A stretch of 64,000 bases of DNA from Cynocephalus volans (lineage: Eukaryota > Chordata > Mammalia > Dermoptera > Cynocephalidae), in the NCBI RefSeq assembly GCF_027409185.1, contig NC_084467.1, positions 17,164,501 through 17,228,500 on the forward strand. The letters are read 5' to 3'. This document shows positions 22,010-32,988 of this stretch, one piece after another. The notes beneath the pieces were generated by a model. That model was not told where the DNA came from, searched no databases, and worked only from the letters and a program-made list of their open reading frames with translations. Every line of letters starts with the position of its first letter. The first letter of the stretch is position 1. The translations under genes and the position numbers were made by a program.

Positions 22010-22160
22010 ATCCTGAGATGTGGGTTCGGTTCCCACCTCTGCTTCTCAAAGGCTGGGCAAGGTGGGTGCTTTACCTCCCCTCTCTGAGCCTCAGTGGCTT
22101 CATCCTATTTCTAGCTTAGGGGTGCTGTGGGGATTAAAACAGAGAAGGTCTCATTAATTC
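22010..22160 (+). repeat. MIR SINE, partial
   Basis: Contains 'gttcggttcccacctctgc' and 'gggcaaggtgggtgctttacc' followed by 'ctctctgagcctcagtg'. Confidence 0.65.
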
Positions 22161-22274
22161 CCTTCCCTTACCACATTCAAAGAACCCCAAAACAAGGTAA
22201 GCTTCCTGATACAGCTGAAGCTGCCTGAAGCCCTCGCCAACTCTGCTGCCTCCCTTCCTCGAGTGTGGCACCAT

Positions 22275-22600
22275 CTTTCCTGCTGTACATGTTTGTCCTG
22301 CTCCTACACATTGCTGTTCTCAGCATAGCCTTGGCCTGCATGTGTTCAAACATTATATGTATTATGGCATTATACCGAATGCATTATTCTGTAATCTGCT
22401 TTTTACTCAGTGAAATGCTTTTGAGATCTATCCATATCAATCCATGTAGCTCTAGTTCAATTATTTTCATGGTTTTGTATTGCATTCTACCAATATATCA
22501 GAGTTTATCCGTTCTCCTATCAATATACATTTAAGTTGTTTCCAATTGTTTTCATTATTTCAAGCAACACTGAAATAAATATTCTTGTACATATCAAAAA
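22275..22600 (-). repeat. Old L1 (L1M-type) fragment
   Basis: Shows the antisense L1 run 'atctatccatatcaatccat', 'tgtattgcattctaccaata', 'tttaagttgtttccaattg' and 'aataaatattcttgtacat'. Confidence 0.7.
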
Positions 22601-22906
22601 AATGAATTAAGCAAAGGTGGGTGTTATCAGGGAGCATACATTTATTGACTAGTGATGTTCACTCTTTACTTTGATAACATCTTCTGAACCCCAATCAGGG
22701 GGCAAATGACTAGATGATGGGGCAGACCATCTGAGGTTGGGACTGTCCATAACGTAAGAGCAATCTTGTCTCACACTGTTCAGTGCTTCCTGTGAGGCAA
22801 GCCTGTGCTAAGTAGAGTTACCTGTGAGGAGACCGAAGCACAAAGAAGTTAGGTATATGAGGGGACTTCAAAAAGCTCATGGAAAATATAGTTAAAAAGA
22901 TAATAT

Positions 22907-23062
22907 GGGGCCAGCCCTGTGGCTCACTTGGGAGTGTGTGGCACTGGGAGCGCTGAGGCCATGGGTTCGGATCCTATATAGGGATGGCCAGGGTGCTCAC
23001 TGGCTGAGCGTGGTGCAGGCCACACGGTGCCAAGGGTTGTGATCCCCTTACCAGGCAAAAAA
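22907..23062 (+). mobile_element. Dimeric tRNA-derived SINE (CYN-like)
   Basis: Head 'ggggccagccctgtggctca', B-box-like 'gggttcggatcc', linker 'tatatagggatggcc', second unit and an (AT)-rich tail. Confidence 0.85.
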
Positions 23063-23989
23063 TATATATATATAATACAAATTTTTCATGAACTTTTTGA
23101 AAATCCTTTCTGTTGGCTAAGGCCTAGGATAGTAGCTGAGCAGGAATTCAAACCAAACCTGGAGCTGTCTGACTCCACTGCCCACATTTTAACCACAGCA
23201 GAGGGTCCCCAGTAGTAGCCGCCAGAGCTGTGGTAGCATAAATGCAGGAAGGACTGATTACAAGTGGGGACTCAGGGAGGGCTTCCTGTAGGAGGTATCA
23301 TTCCCAACCAGCCTAGAAAGATGGGGAGCATCGCAGTGGGAAGCAGTGGGAGGCATCCAGGAGGAGCCCTTGAGGCCAAGGCACAGAGGCTGACAAATTT
23401 AGCCCTCTCCACAACTTCCCTTGCCAGCCCCTTGACTCTTCCCGGCCATAGGACTTTCCTAATTCTTCTCTTTCTACCTTCTTTCTCTTATCCCCCAGTC
23501 ATTCTCTCATCTGTTCATTCATCTATTTATTCATTCATTCATTCAAGCATCTGTTCATTTAGCATGAATTGAGCACCAAATCTGCTCCAGGGCATTGAAG
23601 CCTGAGTGATGCTGTCCCTAGAATTGTTGGTGAGTGCATCCACCACACTCAGTTCGGGCCCCGTGAGCAACCCCTGCAACGTGTCTTCTCTCTCAAACAC
23701 GCCCAGAGGGGAACACACCCTTACACCACCTGTAATGTACTAGAAAAAACCTGAGACAGTCCTGGCTCCCGGGCACCCCCTGCTGGCAGTTTGTAACACT
23801 ACATCCTGGGCTGGAGAGAGCCAGCATGGCTCTGAGAAGGGGCTGCTCTGGCTGCCTCCTTCACTCCTCCTGCACTGCAACATCTGCCAGCAAATCCATT
23901 TTAGGGGCTTCTGAGGGTGGGGTTCTTGTTAGAAGTGTTCAATACCCTTGCCTCTGCCAGGCCCAAGCCAAAGGCCAGAGTAGAAGCAG

Positions 23990-24110
23990 TGAGAGAGAGG
24001 TGTGAGTGTTGTGTTGGGGAGGGATGTGTGCTCTATAATGTGTGTGCACATCATGTATGTGTGTTCTGTGGTGGTGTGTATGTGAGGGGTGTGTACATGG
24101 GGGTGCCAGG
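23990..24110 (+). repeat. Interrupted TG-rich low-complexity sequence
   Basis: Repeated 'tgtgtgt' and 'gtgtgtatgtg' interrupted by unique bases; no coding signal. Confidence 0.6.
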
Positions 24111-24674
24111 GTACAAATTCTGAAGTTGCGCTTGTACATCATGCCCTGGGCATGATGGAGAGGTGCATGTGGGTAAATCTTACCTGCGCACACTAGGTGT
24201 TCTCTGGGTGTACGTGTGGGAGGATGGGCGTGCAGCCTTCTCACACTTAGGTGGGGCGACTCTGAGGCATTGGCTCCCAGTCGGATTCCAGTGGGACGGG
24301 CCTCCAGTTATGCATTAATGTGCCCTGTCTTGGTTTATTCCTTCCCTGTCTCACTTCCCCACTCCTACCTGCATTTCTCTGGGTCACCTCCCAAATAAAC
24401 TACTTGCACTCAGATCCTGTCTCAGAGTCTGTTCCTGGGACATTGGAGGATGCAACCCAAGGGGAGAGGCCAACGCTCTGGAGTTGGCAGAGCACGAAGA
24501 TGGCCTGAGCCTGACTGCACAGTGTCGTCACTGTGCCGCTAAATTAACCAGCTGGTGATTGTCCCACCCCCCAACCCTCACTTTCTGCTTAGGTGAGAAA
24601 ACCCTTACCATTTAAGGATCTTTTAACAGAACCATCTGTTACTTGTGGCTGAAAGCTTTTTTGTTGTTGTTTAT

Positions 24675-24762
24675 TTTGGCACCTGGTCAGTATGGGGATC
24701 CGAGCCCTTGACCTTGGTGTTATAACACCACGCTCTAATCAACTGAGCTAACTGGCCAGCTG
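24675..24762 (-). mobile_element. tRNA-Ile-like SINE monomer
   Basis: Antisense single unit with 'ggggatccgagcccttgacc', 'gttataacaccacgctctaa' and 'actgagctaactggccagc', the complement of an Ile-tRNA-like 5' half. Confidence 0.8.
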
Positions 24763-25009
24763 CATCTTTCTAAGAATATAGCAACACAGCACTCTACAGG
24801 GGTGCATTGCAGGTGAAGGGCAAGTCGACAGCCAGGTGCGGCCTAGCCATGGAAGATACAGCTGTGAGTGTGAGTGTGTGTGGCTGTGTGCACGTCATGT
24901 GCATAGACACCTGCATGTGCAAGGCCCTATGGATGGCTGTGCATCTAGGCCACAGAATTGGGTAGGCGTGTTTGTGCACGTCCTGCCTGGTTTCTCTGTC
25001 ACTTCTAAA

Positions 25010-25350
25010 TTTTGTCTTTCTTCAACATCTCCCTCATGCTCAGCCCAACTTCTCCAAGACCCCCACTCTGGTGACCTGGACAAGCTGTGTAGAATTCAAC
25101 TAGTGTCCCTGATGTTATTGCTGTGCTTCAGACTATTTTCCACTCAGCAGCTAGAAATAGGCTTCAAAACCATAAGTTGAATCATGTGGTTCTCTTGTTG
25201 AAAACCCTTCAAAGGCCCCTTATTGCCCTGGGGCTCCTATCCTTGGGGGCTTGGACGGTCTCCAGCCCCATCTCTCCCCTCACCTTCCACAGAAGCTCCA
25301 GCCCTCAGATTCATTCCTTGCTGTATCATGGTTGGGCAGGAGCAGGCTGG
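25010..25350 (+). repeat. L2-type old LINE fragment
   Basis: The run of 'tctccaagacccccactctg', 'aacccttcaaaggcccct', 'attgccctggggctcct' and a following C-rich region resembles the 3' part of L2. Confidence 0.5.
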
Positions 25351-25910
25351 ATTTCCCAAGCACCGGTGACAGCAGGCTTGCAGTGGGAGATTGGTGGGCG
25401 GGAAGAAGAGAGAAACTAGAGTATTTCTCCCCCAACACTCCTCCATGGCTCCCACTGGACAGGCCCAGGGTGGCCCAGCTTCTGCTAAGTGACCCCAGCT
25501 CCTGGGCTCCGGCTACCAGCATTTCTGCCCTCTGTCCAGCCATCCTGGGAGGTAGCGATGGCTAATCTCTGGCTTCCCTCACCTTCCCTCTTGGCTTCTC
25601 AGCACTTTCCTCACCTGGGTAACCAATTCCCTGGATTAAATTTGCTCTGTTTCAAATGCTTGAGATTTCTCCTTTCTGGTTGGATCCCGACTGACTCAGG
25701 TAGCCTCTTACTTCCGACCAAGGAGGACACCAGCAGCCTGTGCCGGACACAGCCAATGGAACGGCAGAGACTGAAGCCCAAACCTTGGGTACGTCTTGCT
25801 TCTGAGGCTCCCGCCTCTCAACTTGAAGTCCTGTGAGATTACATTCCCTAATTGTTGAACACAGGCAGGGTTTCCTGTTGCTTGTGTCTAAAAATATTTA
25901 AATTCTGCAA

Positions 25911-26005
25911 GGTGACTGGTTAGCTCAGTTGTTTAGAGTGTGGTGTTACAACATCAAGGTCCAGGGTTCAATTCCCCATATTGGCCAGCTACTAAAAAAA
26001 TAAGG
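25911..26005 (+). mobile_element. tRNA-Ile-like SINE monomer (left half of inverted pair)
   Basis: 'ggttagctcagttgtttaga', 'gtggtgttacaacatcaagg' and B box 'gggttcaattccc' give a near complete Ile-tRNA-like head with a short A-rich tail. It is flanked by 'aaatatttaaattctg' at left and 'aaatattttaattctg' at right, a likely target duplication. Confidence 0.85.
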
Positions 26006-26045
26006 GAACAAAATATTTTAATTCTGGTTTTTGTTTTCTTTGTTT

Positions 26046-26131
26046 TTTGGCAGCTGGCCAATATGGGGAAGTGAACCCTGGACCTTGATGTTATCAGCAC
26101 TATGCTAATCAACTGAGCTAACCGGCAAGGC
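26046..26131 (-). mobile_element. tRNA-Ile-like SINE monomer (right half of inverted pair)
   Basis: Reverse-oriented single unit, 'ccaatatggggaagtgaacc' to 'actgagctaaccggc', separated from the previous SINE by about 40 bp. The pair could fold into a hairpin if transcribed. Confidence 0.8.
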
Positions 26132-26404
26132 TTGCATCTGAAAATATTTGTATTTTGTGGCAGAGACCTGTAGCTTCCCTCAATATCCATGCTCCCTTTC
26201 TTCCATGATAAGAGGATTTCTCAATGAGCAGAGGACTGTGCAAAATGAAAACCACATTTCCCTGTGTCCCGGGCAGCCAGGTGAGACCATGTGGCAGAAG
26301 AGATGTATGCAAATTTCAGGTTTCCTGCTTAAAGATGAAGCTTGCCCTTTCTCCTTTCCTGTCTGGAACGGGGGTGGGGTGGAGGAGCCATTGCACGCTG
26401 CATT

Positions 26405-26640
26405 CATTTGCTAGAGCTGCCATAACAAAGTACCACGATCCGGGTCACTTAAGCAACAGACATTTATTCTCTCACAGTTCTAGAGGCCAGAAGTTTGAAA
26501 TCAATGCATCCACATGTTATTCCCTTCCAAGGGCTATGAGGGAACGATTGGTTCCAGGTCTCTCTCCTTGGCTTGTAGATGGCCACCTTCCCTTTATGCT
26601 TGTCTCTCTGTGTCCCAATTTCCCCTTTTTATAAGAACAC
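26405..26640 (+). repeat. Old interspersed repeat (LTR-like), family not named
   Basis: Contains the well known run 'gctgccataacaaagtacca', 'aacagacatttattctctca', 'cttggcttgtagatggcc' and 'ttataagaacaccag' found in many mammalian repeats of this type. A SINE has inserted at its right end. Confidence 0.5.
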
Positions 26641-26642
26641 CA

Positions 26643-26752
26643 GGGCCGGCCCATGGCTCACTTGGGAGAGTGTGGTGCTGATAACACCAAGTCAAGGGTT
26701 AAGATCTTTTTACCAGTCATCTTTAAAAAAGAAAAAAAAAAAAAAAAAAAAA
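26643..26752 (+). mobile_element. tRNA-derived SINE (CYN-like), single unit
   Basis: 'gggccggcccatggctcact' head, 'gataacaccaagtcaagggt' core, ending in a long A tail. Confidence 0.85.
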
Positions 26753-29689
26753 GGAACAGAGCCACCATGCCAGCTTGGGCTCTAAGATAGAGGGGTATAA
26801 ACTCTCTTATTTATGCACTGTTTTCTGGTGTCTCTGTTACATTCAACCAAACCTGCATCATCAGATAGGACCCTGGAACGGAAGAGATGTCAACCCTAAG
26901 GAATAATTGTGGAATAGTTAATAAACCTGGGGAGAGGGTTGGAGCAACTGACAAGAGATCACGGTGAAGAGTCCTGAGGCTAGAACAGGGGGGAGCCGAT
27001 ACCACTCCAAGGCCTTGAGGCAAAAGGAGGAAGCAGTTAATGGGGCCCAGAGACAGCAGCTGTGGGAAAGGAGAAGGCCTCTGGGTAGGAGCTAGGCCTT
27101 TGGTGGGAGAATGCAGCCATTGCAAACCAAGGAGAGAGCCGAGGAATAGATATTCCAGCTGATCTCTCTTCCTGTCCTCCAGTCTCCTGCCAGCATCTTC
27201 TATTGACTGAACCAAACCCAGAGGACATGGGAGCCCACTGATGCTATCCATGAGGTCAGCCAACGGGCACAGAACAGTGTGGAGCCAGGCGGAGAGCAGG
27301 CAGAACACATGGCCTTCCTGCTGCTATACTGTCCCAGTAGCCATCAGCTGTGTGAGGGCGAGGCCTTGGTCCGTCTTCTTTGCAGAGGGATCTCTAGTGA
27401 CTAGGACAGTGCCTGGATCTAGCAGGCATCTGACAAATATTTGTTGAATGTGTGCTTACCAGGAGGACAGTAGAATAAGAGCAGGGGAAGGAGGGGACCT
27501 CACATCTCCATCCCTCCACCACCATCCTCTCCCCACCCTGCTGAGCCCCAGAAAGTCATAGCACCAGTGTGGGAAAAAGGCTGAGCCTGCCCCCCGGCCT
27601 CCCCAGGGCCGCAGCACAACAGTCCTCTCAGGTCCCAGCTGAGGCGGTGTCTTCCTTGAGACGAGGACCACCAGTACACTGTCCCAGTCCTGGGTCCCCT
27701 CAGTGGTTTCTTTGTGCCACACATGGGGCAGCTGCCTGATCCTGGGCCTCCTTCCCCATCCCTGAAGTTGGCCTGTCCCATCTTAGAGGGATGTGGCTGG
27801 TAGTTGGGGAACTACAGGGCAATGAATCCCCAGAGAGTCCTGGACTTAAAACCACTGTGTATGATTCACAGTGAACCTTGGCATTAAAAAGACTCAGAGA
27901 AGTCCTGCAGTAAAGAACCATTTTAACTTTGTTTGACCTTGTACTTCCCAGTCCCATCTGACCTTTCATTCTTTGCTCAGTGCCTGTGGAGTTCTGTTCT
28001 GGGAACTGAGGCCACAGCAGCAAACAAAGCAGACAAAAATCCCTGCCCTGTGGTGCTCCGATCTAGTTAGACCTTTTATCAGAGACATCTATTAGTGTCC
28101 TCTACAATGCTGCTCTTCAGCTGCACCACCCAACGCTGGTGCTGAGCTTTTCTGGGACACGCAGACGGTGTGGCCTCCATATGTGCCCTGCATGAATGTC
28201 AGGGTCAGCGGTACTTTCAGGGTAGGAAGAAGGCATTTGAAGTGCCCTTTAGCTTCATTCATTCATTGTCTCCTTTTATAAATATTGTTGAACACCTACT
28301 ATGTGCCAGGCTCCCTTCTGGACACTAGAACTTTGAAGATGAGTAAGTTAATGTTTTGGCCCTCATGAGCTTCCTACTGACTAGAAATAATGGATACATT
28401 CCCCCCACTAAGAAAGACTCCCCAGCTCCCCACCCTACAACTCCTCTGCAGTCCTACCTCGTAATTCCCCGTACTCTCTCACCTGGACTTCCAGCTCCAT
28501 TCAGGAAATAGCTGCCAACCTTCCCTGCCCAATTCCCTCTTGCTGTGAGGTTGGGAGAAGGTTCATCTTTAGGAATCTTGCTCAAGCTGCTGCTAGGCCA
28601 GAAACCCCCCAGAAGGTTAGTCAGCAACGCAGCTGTGTCTGTCCACAAGGCCTTGAAGATGAGACCCGACCTGTCTGGGATTGCGATGCGACAGCTGGCC
28701 TCAGAAGGTTCATCTAACTTCGGAACCAAGCAGAGGGAGAGCGTGGCCACATGTCTGTCTGCGGAGCCAACAGAGAGGCTGGGACTTGCTCCAGATCACA
28801 CAGATAAACGTTGGGGAGTCTTCTTGTTTGAAGGTCGGGGGGGGGGCCCTTCCTGCACCCTTGGGTTACCCTCTACAAGGCCAAGTACTAACAAACCAGG
28901 AGGCCTTGAGCTACTCCAGGCTTTCTCTGGGTCATCATTTCCCCATCTGTCAGGTAGAAGAGGTCGGATCAGATTATCTTCAGGCCTGTCTCATTTAGAC
29001 ATTCTGCAGGGCAGTCTGGGAGTATCTGCCCTGCCCTTCTGTCTCCCTAGCCACCTCCTGGCCCCTCCCTCGTTCTTCCTCAGCTTGGGGTCTGGGGAAA
29101 GGCTCTGAGCTTCAAAGCTGACCAAATAAACATGACCAGGCCCAGAGGGACAGGGGGTCATGGAGGGCATGGCTATTTTTACCACAGTTTGAAGGACGAT
29201 CACAGCTGCATCTGTTGTGTTCACACACTTCCCATGGGTCCAGGTGACTGGAGTGGCAGACATCACTGCGGGGGTGATAAGAGGGGCTACGTCCCAGCTG
29301 CATGCCTGACTTTCTATCATTGGGGTCTGTTTAATGCAGTCAAGCATTGTCCTCCTCCAAGGCTTCCAAAATGTGGGTGCCCCAAAAGAAGGCTTTACGC
29401 TGAGTCCAAAATACTCTGGTAAGAAGGAGCTTCCTAGAGCATTTGGATGTTGACAAGCGACTAAGATTACTGAGGATGTCTGAGGAAATTTATCACACAC
29501 CTACAAGATGCAGGGCCCTGGGCTGGGAGGGTGTTTACAACAGTCAGCAAGGATGTGCTAAGGTTTTTTCACAAATTAGTGTGAATGAAGTTCATTGATT
29601 TAGTGCCAGATTTACTTATTTGCTGTACAGTTTACTGTAGTTAACACCTCACAGAGATGATCCCAGGTGTTGTTCTATCTTAAAAATAC

Positions 29690-30012
29690 ACCCTGATCCC
29701 GCCTGTATCTCTCCATTTCTGTCTCCACAATCTCAGGCCAAGCCCCTCTACCCATGCTTTACCCAGGTGTCTAACGCTGCTCCAGCTGGTCCCCTCACTC
29801 TCACCCTTACAGTCCTCCTCCAGCACCCAGGTCTTTCCCCTACTTAATCACCTCCCCCTCAAACCCCTGGCTTTTTCCTTATGCTTAGAAGAAAGATCCA
29901 GTACCTAATCATTCTGACCCACAAAGAGGACCTACAGGGTCTGGCCCTCACCTATGTCTGTCTCATTTCTTGCTTTCTTTCATTCACACTCGTGCTCTCT
30001 CTCTCTCTCTAA
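29690..30012 (+). repeat. L2-type old LINE fragment ending in (CT)n
   Basis: Pyrimidine-rich sequence with 'ctgacccacaaagaggacct', 'acagggtctggccctcacct' and 'catttcttgctttctttca', typical of L2 3' parts, then a short (CT)n run at 29994-30011. Confidence 0.5.
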
Positions 30013-30109
30013 ATTTGGATTTCAGGTAGCAGGACTGGATTCATCATAATCCTCAGTCCATGACATACTCTCATCATGGAAACCTGAAAAGGGATCTTAG
30101 TCCACTCAT

Positions 30110-30475
30110 GGGCCACTTTAGATATGTAACAGTTATTTTAAAGAACTGACTCATCATCTTCCAGTATAATGACAGGGATGAATCTGAAAAGCATTAAGCT
30201 AAGCACAAGATGCCCAGAAACAAAAGGTACCTACTGACTATTGCATTAAAAGTTCTAGAAAATTCTACATAAAGATTATAGAAAAGGTAATACTATAGTA
30301 AGAAAAAGCGGATCACTGGTTTCCAGGGGCCTGGTGTGAGGGTGGCATAGAATGTGACAAGGCAGAAGAGAAATTTTAGGAGTAATGAAAATGTTCTATA
30401 TCATGATTATGGTGGTGGTTATAGGACTGTATATGTTTGTCAAAAGTCATTAAATTTTACAGTGAAACTGTAACC
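30110..30475 (+). repeat. Old L1 (L1M-type) fragment, sense
   Basis: 'gacagggatgaatctgaaaa', 'gggatcttagtccactcatg' and 'atggtggtggttataggact' followed by 'gtcaaaagtcattaaattt' match the sense 3' part of older L1 elements. Confidence 0.55.
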
Positions 30476-30561
30476 AAACAGGGCCCACTGCCCAATGCAC
30501 AGCAACCCAAATACTGACACCGTTCTTTGCAGCAGAGAAAAAAGTTCATTTGCAAGGCAGC

Positions 30562-30982
30562 TGTAGTGGATTGAATTATGTTAGCCCAAAACTCCCTGAA
30601 GTTTCTATTGTGTCCCCCAAGTTTTCTGTATTAGAAACAGCCCCCACTGTGGCTGTTAAGAGTGTGGCAAATCCTATTATGGTAATTGAAAGGTGGAACC
30701 TTGAAGAGCTGATTGGGTTGCAGGAACTTGCAGAAGTGAATGGATTAAAACTGGTGGTCGGAGGTGTGGTTCTGAGGGCTTTAAGAGAGGAGGAGAGTCT
30801 GTGTCTCTCTGCTCTCTCTACTTCCACCATCTTGCAATATGAGTCCCCTGGGTCACTGTTGCCACCACCAGATGGACTTTGGACTTCTCAGGCTCAGAAA
30901 TTGTAAGCAATAAATTTAATTTTCTTTATATATCACCCAGTTCAGTGTACTTTCTTATAAGCAACAAAAGCGGACTAATACA
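30562..30982 (+). repeat. MaLR (MST/MLT1-type) LTR, copy 1
   Basis: About 420 bp. It starts with tgtagtggattgaattatgt and ends with 'gcaacaaaagcggactaata', and contains 'tttggacttctcaggctcag' and the AATAAA-containing 'agcaataaatttaattttc'. A close relative sits at 60138-60562. Confidence 0.75.
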
Positions 30983-31599
30983 GCAGCCAAGTGAGAAGAT
31001 GGGAGAAATAAATCTCAGATCTGCCTTCCCAACAGTGGGAAAGAAGGGGCATTTATGGGGAAGTGGTTGTAGGTGGTGCTAGGTGTGGGGGGGTATTGAT
31101 TGGATAAAGGGTTTGAGGAAGTTCTTCAGTAATCTCCACAGTGCAAGCTGTCTGTACGCCTCTCCATGGGCTACCTGTTTAAAAAATGTTGGCATTAGCA
31201 TGATCTGGAGGTGGCGTTTTCAGCCCTCTGTCATCAAAAGGTCACCCATCGGACATTGTGTGGGCTCTGAAGAGAGGTCTGTGGGCTCAAGCAGTTTAGA
31301 CCAGTTTGTGCTGGGCCAAGCTAACTCCAACAGTCTTGAAAAACACCTTAGGCAAACAGTTATGATTTCTGCATGAGAGGCTTTATCTTAAAAGGCAGGT
31401 AGGAAACAACAGAGTAAGAGGTTAATTATGACAATTTACTGAAAGAAGGAAGCAGTTTAAACAGGGAATACATTGTAACTGAAAAGTCACCACTTATAAA
31501 ACCTGGTGAATTTTATTGTACATAAATTAACCTACAACAAAGTCAAAACGAAAACTGCCAAGACAAAGCTAGAACCTCTAGTAACATCTAATCTATCCC

Positions 31600-32060
31600 C
31601 CTGTCACAGACCTCAGACTTCAGCCAACTATCACCTGGAATACTATGTTTATCATGCCTTTGCTTCTCTTTTTATATAGTTTTATCCACCTATTCATCTT
31701 CTTTAGAAAGTATATTTAAACATTTTAGTCATATTTAATTCTTTAAAAAGTGTATTAACTGCATTTAATCTTCTGGAACCTACTTTTTTTCCCCTCCTTA
31801 ATTTGTATTCCTACAAATTATCTACATTGTGACATGTCACTGTGATTCATTCTTTTTGACTGCTGATTTACAGTCTACTGTGTGAATAAACTACACCTCT
31901 TCATCTATTTGCCTCAATGGACATTAAAGTGGCTACTGAGGACTGAGGACAGGGCTGCCGTGAACATTCTTGTCCATGTCCTCTGGGGTGCATGTGCAAG
32001 GCTTTCTCATGGGTGTACACCCAGCAAGGGACTGCTGGATCGCATGTGAATTCAGCTTTG
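31600..32060 (-). repeat. Old L1 (L1M-type) fragment
   Basis: Antisense features: 'ttcatctatttgcctcaatg', 'gctgccgtgaacattcttgt' and 'acacccagcaagggactgct' before 'ggatcgcatg'. Confidence 0.65.
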
Positions 32061-32159
32061 GGAGTCTCCTCTTCTCTGACCTCACCTCCCACCTCTCTCC
32101 ACTTTGACTACTTAGCAGCAGCCACAATGGCCTCCCTTTTCTTGAACAAGCCAAGCTCA

Positions 32160-32500
32160 TTCCAGCCTCCAGAGCTCTGCACCTCCTTTTCCTTCAGGGC
32201 TTCCCATGGCTGGCTCTTACTTATCCTTCAGGATTCAATCAAATATGAGCCCCTCAGCACTAATGTCACTTTCCCTCTCCCCATCTAAATGAATTACACC
32301 CATTCCTGCCCCAAACACTCATGTTTCATCCTCTTCACAGCACCTAACACAACCACAATCAGAAATAGCCTTCTTTTGGGTTGATTTGTCATTGTCTCCC
32401 CCACTAGACTCAAGCTCCAGGAGGGCTGGGACCATGTATTGTTCAAGGCTGTGTCCCCTAGAACAGTGAGTATTACATACAGACAGAAAGTGCTCAACAT
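32160..32500 (+). repeat. L2 3' fragment
   Basis: 'tccttcaggattcaatcaaa', 'actagactcaagctccagga', 'gggctgggaccatgtattg' and 'agaacagtgagtattacat' follow the L2 3' consensus order. Confidence 0.65.
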
Positions 32501-32504
32501 TTTT

Positions 32505-32665
32505 TATTTCTTAATCGAGGTGGGTACCCATTAATCTCATGTTATAGATAAGAAACCTGAAACTTGGAGAGGTTAAGGCATGTGCACAAGGTCGCAGAGC
32601 TTGGAGGGGCACAGCTAGGATTTGAACCCAAGTCTGACCCATTCCAGTGCCCTTGCTCTTTCCTA
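32505..32665 (-). repeat. MIR SINE upstream of CELA3
   Basis: Antisense MIR: 'agaaacctgaaacttggaga', 'ggtcgcagagctt' and 'ggatttgaacccaagtctga'. It ends about 70 bp before the CELA3 proximal promoter. Confidence 0.7.
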
Positions 32666-32734
32666 AAAGAGACCAGCTTGTTCTGATGTGAACTTCCCTT
32701 CCTGCTCCCCTGTTATCAGCTGGCCATTCAATGC

Positions 32735-32750
32735 CACCTGTGCAGTCCCA
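32735..32750 (+). promoter_or_regulatory. Candidate acinar PTF1-type site (E-box plus TCCCA) of CELA3
   Basis: CACCTGTGCAGTCCCA combines an E-box with a following TCCCA, resembling the bipartite CACCTG/TTTCCC site bound by PTF1 in pancreatic enzyme promoters. It lies about 160 bp upstream of the TATA box. A second E-box (cacctg) lies near 32840. The match to the second half is imperfect. Confidence 0.4.
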
Positions 32751-32896
32751 TGGAGGGAACCCTGGCTCCGTCCATTGGCTGTCACTCCTTCTGCAGTGGG
32801 TGGAGGCTGTAGCCTTGGACCATGGGAGACTTGGTGTTTCACCACCTGTTCTGAGAATGGGGTCCAGTCTGGCCCCCCTCCACTTGCCTTCTGCTC

Positions 32897-32903
32897 TATA
32901 TTA
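32897..32903 (+). promoter_or_regulatory. CELA3: TATA box of CELA3
   Basis: TATATTA lies 49 bp before the start codon. This predicts a very short 5' UTR (about 20 nt), normal for pancreatic digestive enzyme genes. Confidence 0.6.
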
Positions 32904-32945
32904 GAGTCCCAGGCTCCGTGTCCCATACCTACCTTCTCAAAACTC

Positions 32946-32988
32946 ATGATGTTCTGGCTGCTGAGTTCCATCCTATTGGCAACCGATG
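32946..32988 (+). CDS. CELA3: CELA3 exon 1 (signal peptide)
   Basis: Two consecutive ATGs open a hydrophobic leader. The exon ends in phase 1 before gtaagatc. The first ATG is chosen because CELA3 proteins begin Met-Met. Confidence 0.9.

Noticed and set aside
25911-26131. Apparent tRNA-Ile genes
   Set aside because: Heads resemble tRNA-Ile, but mismatches, A-rich tails and target duplications show they are SINE copies.
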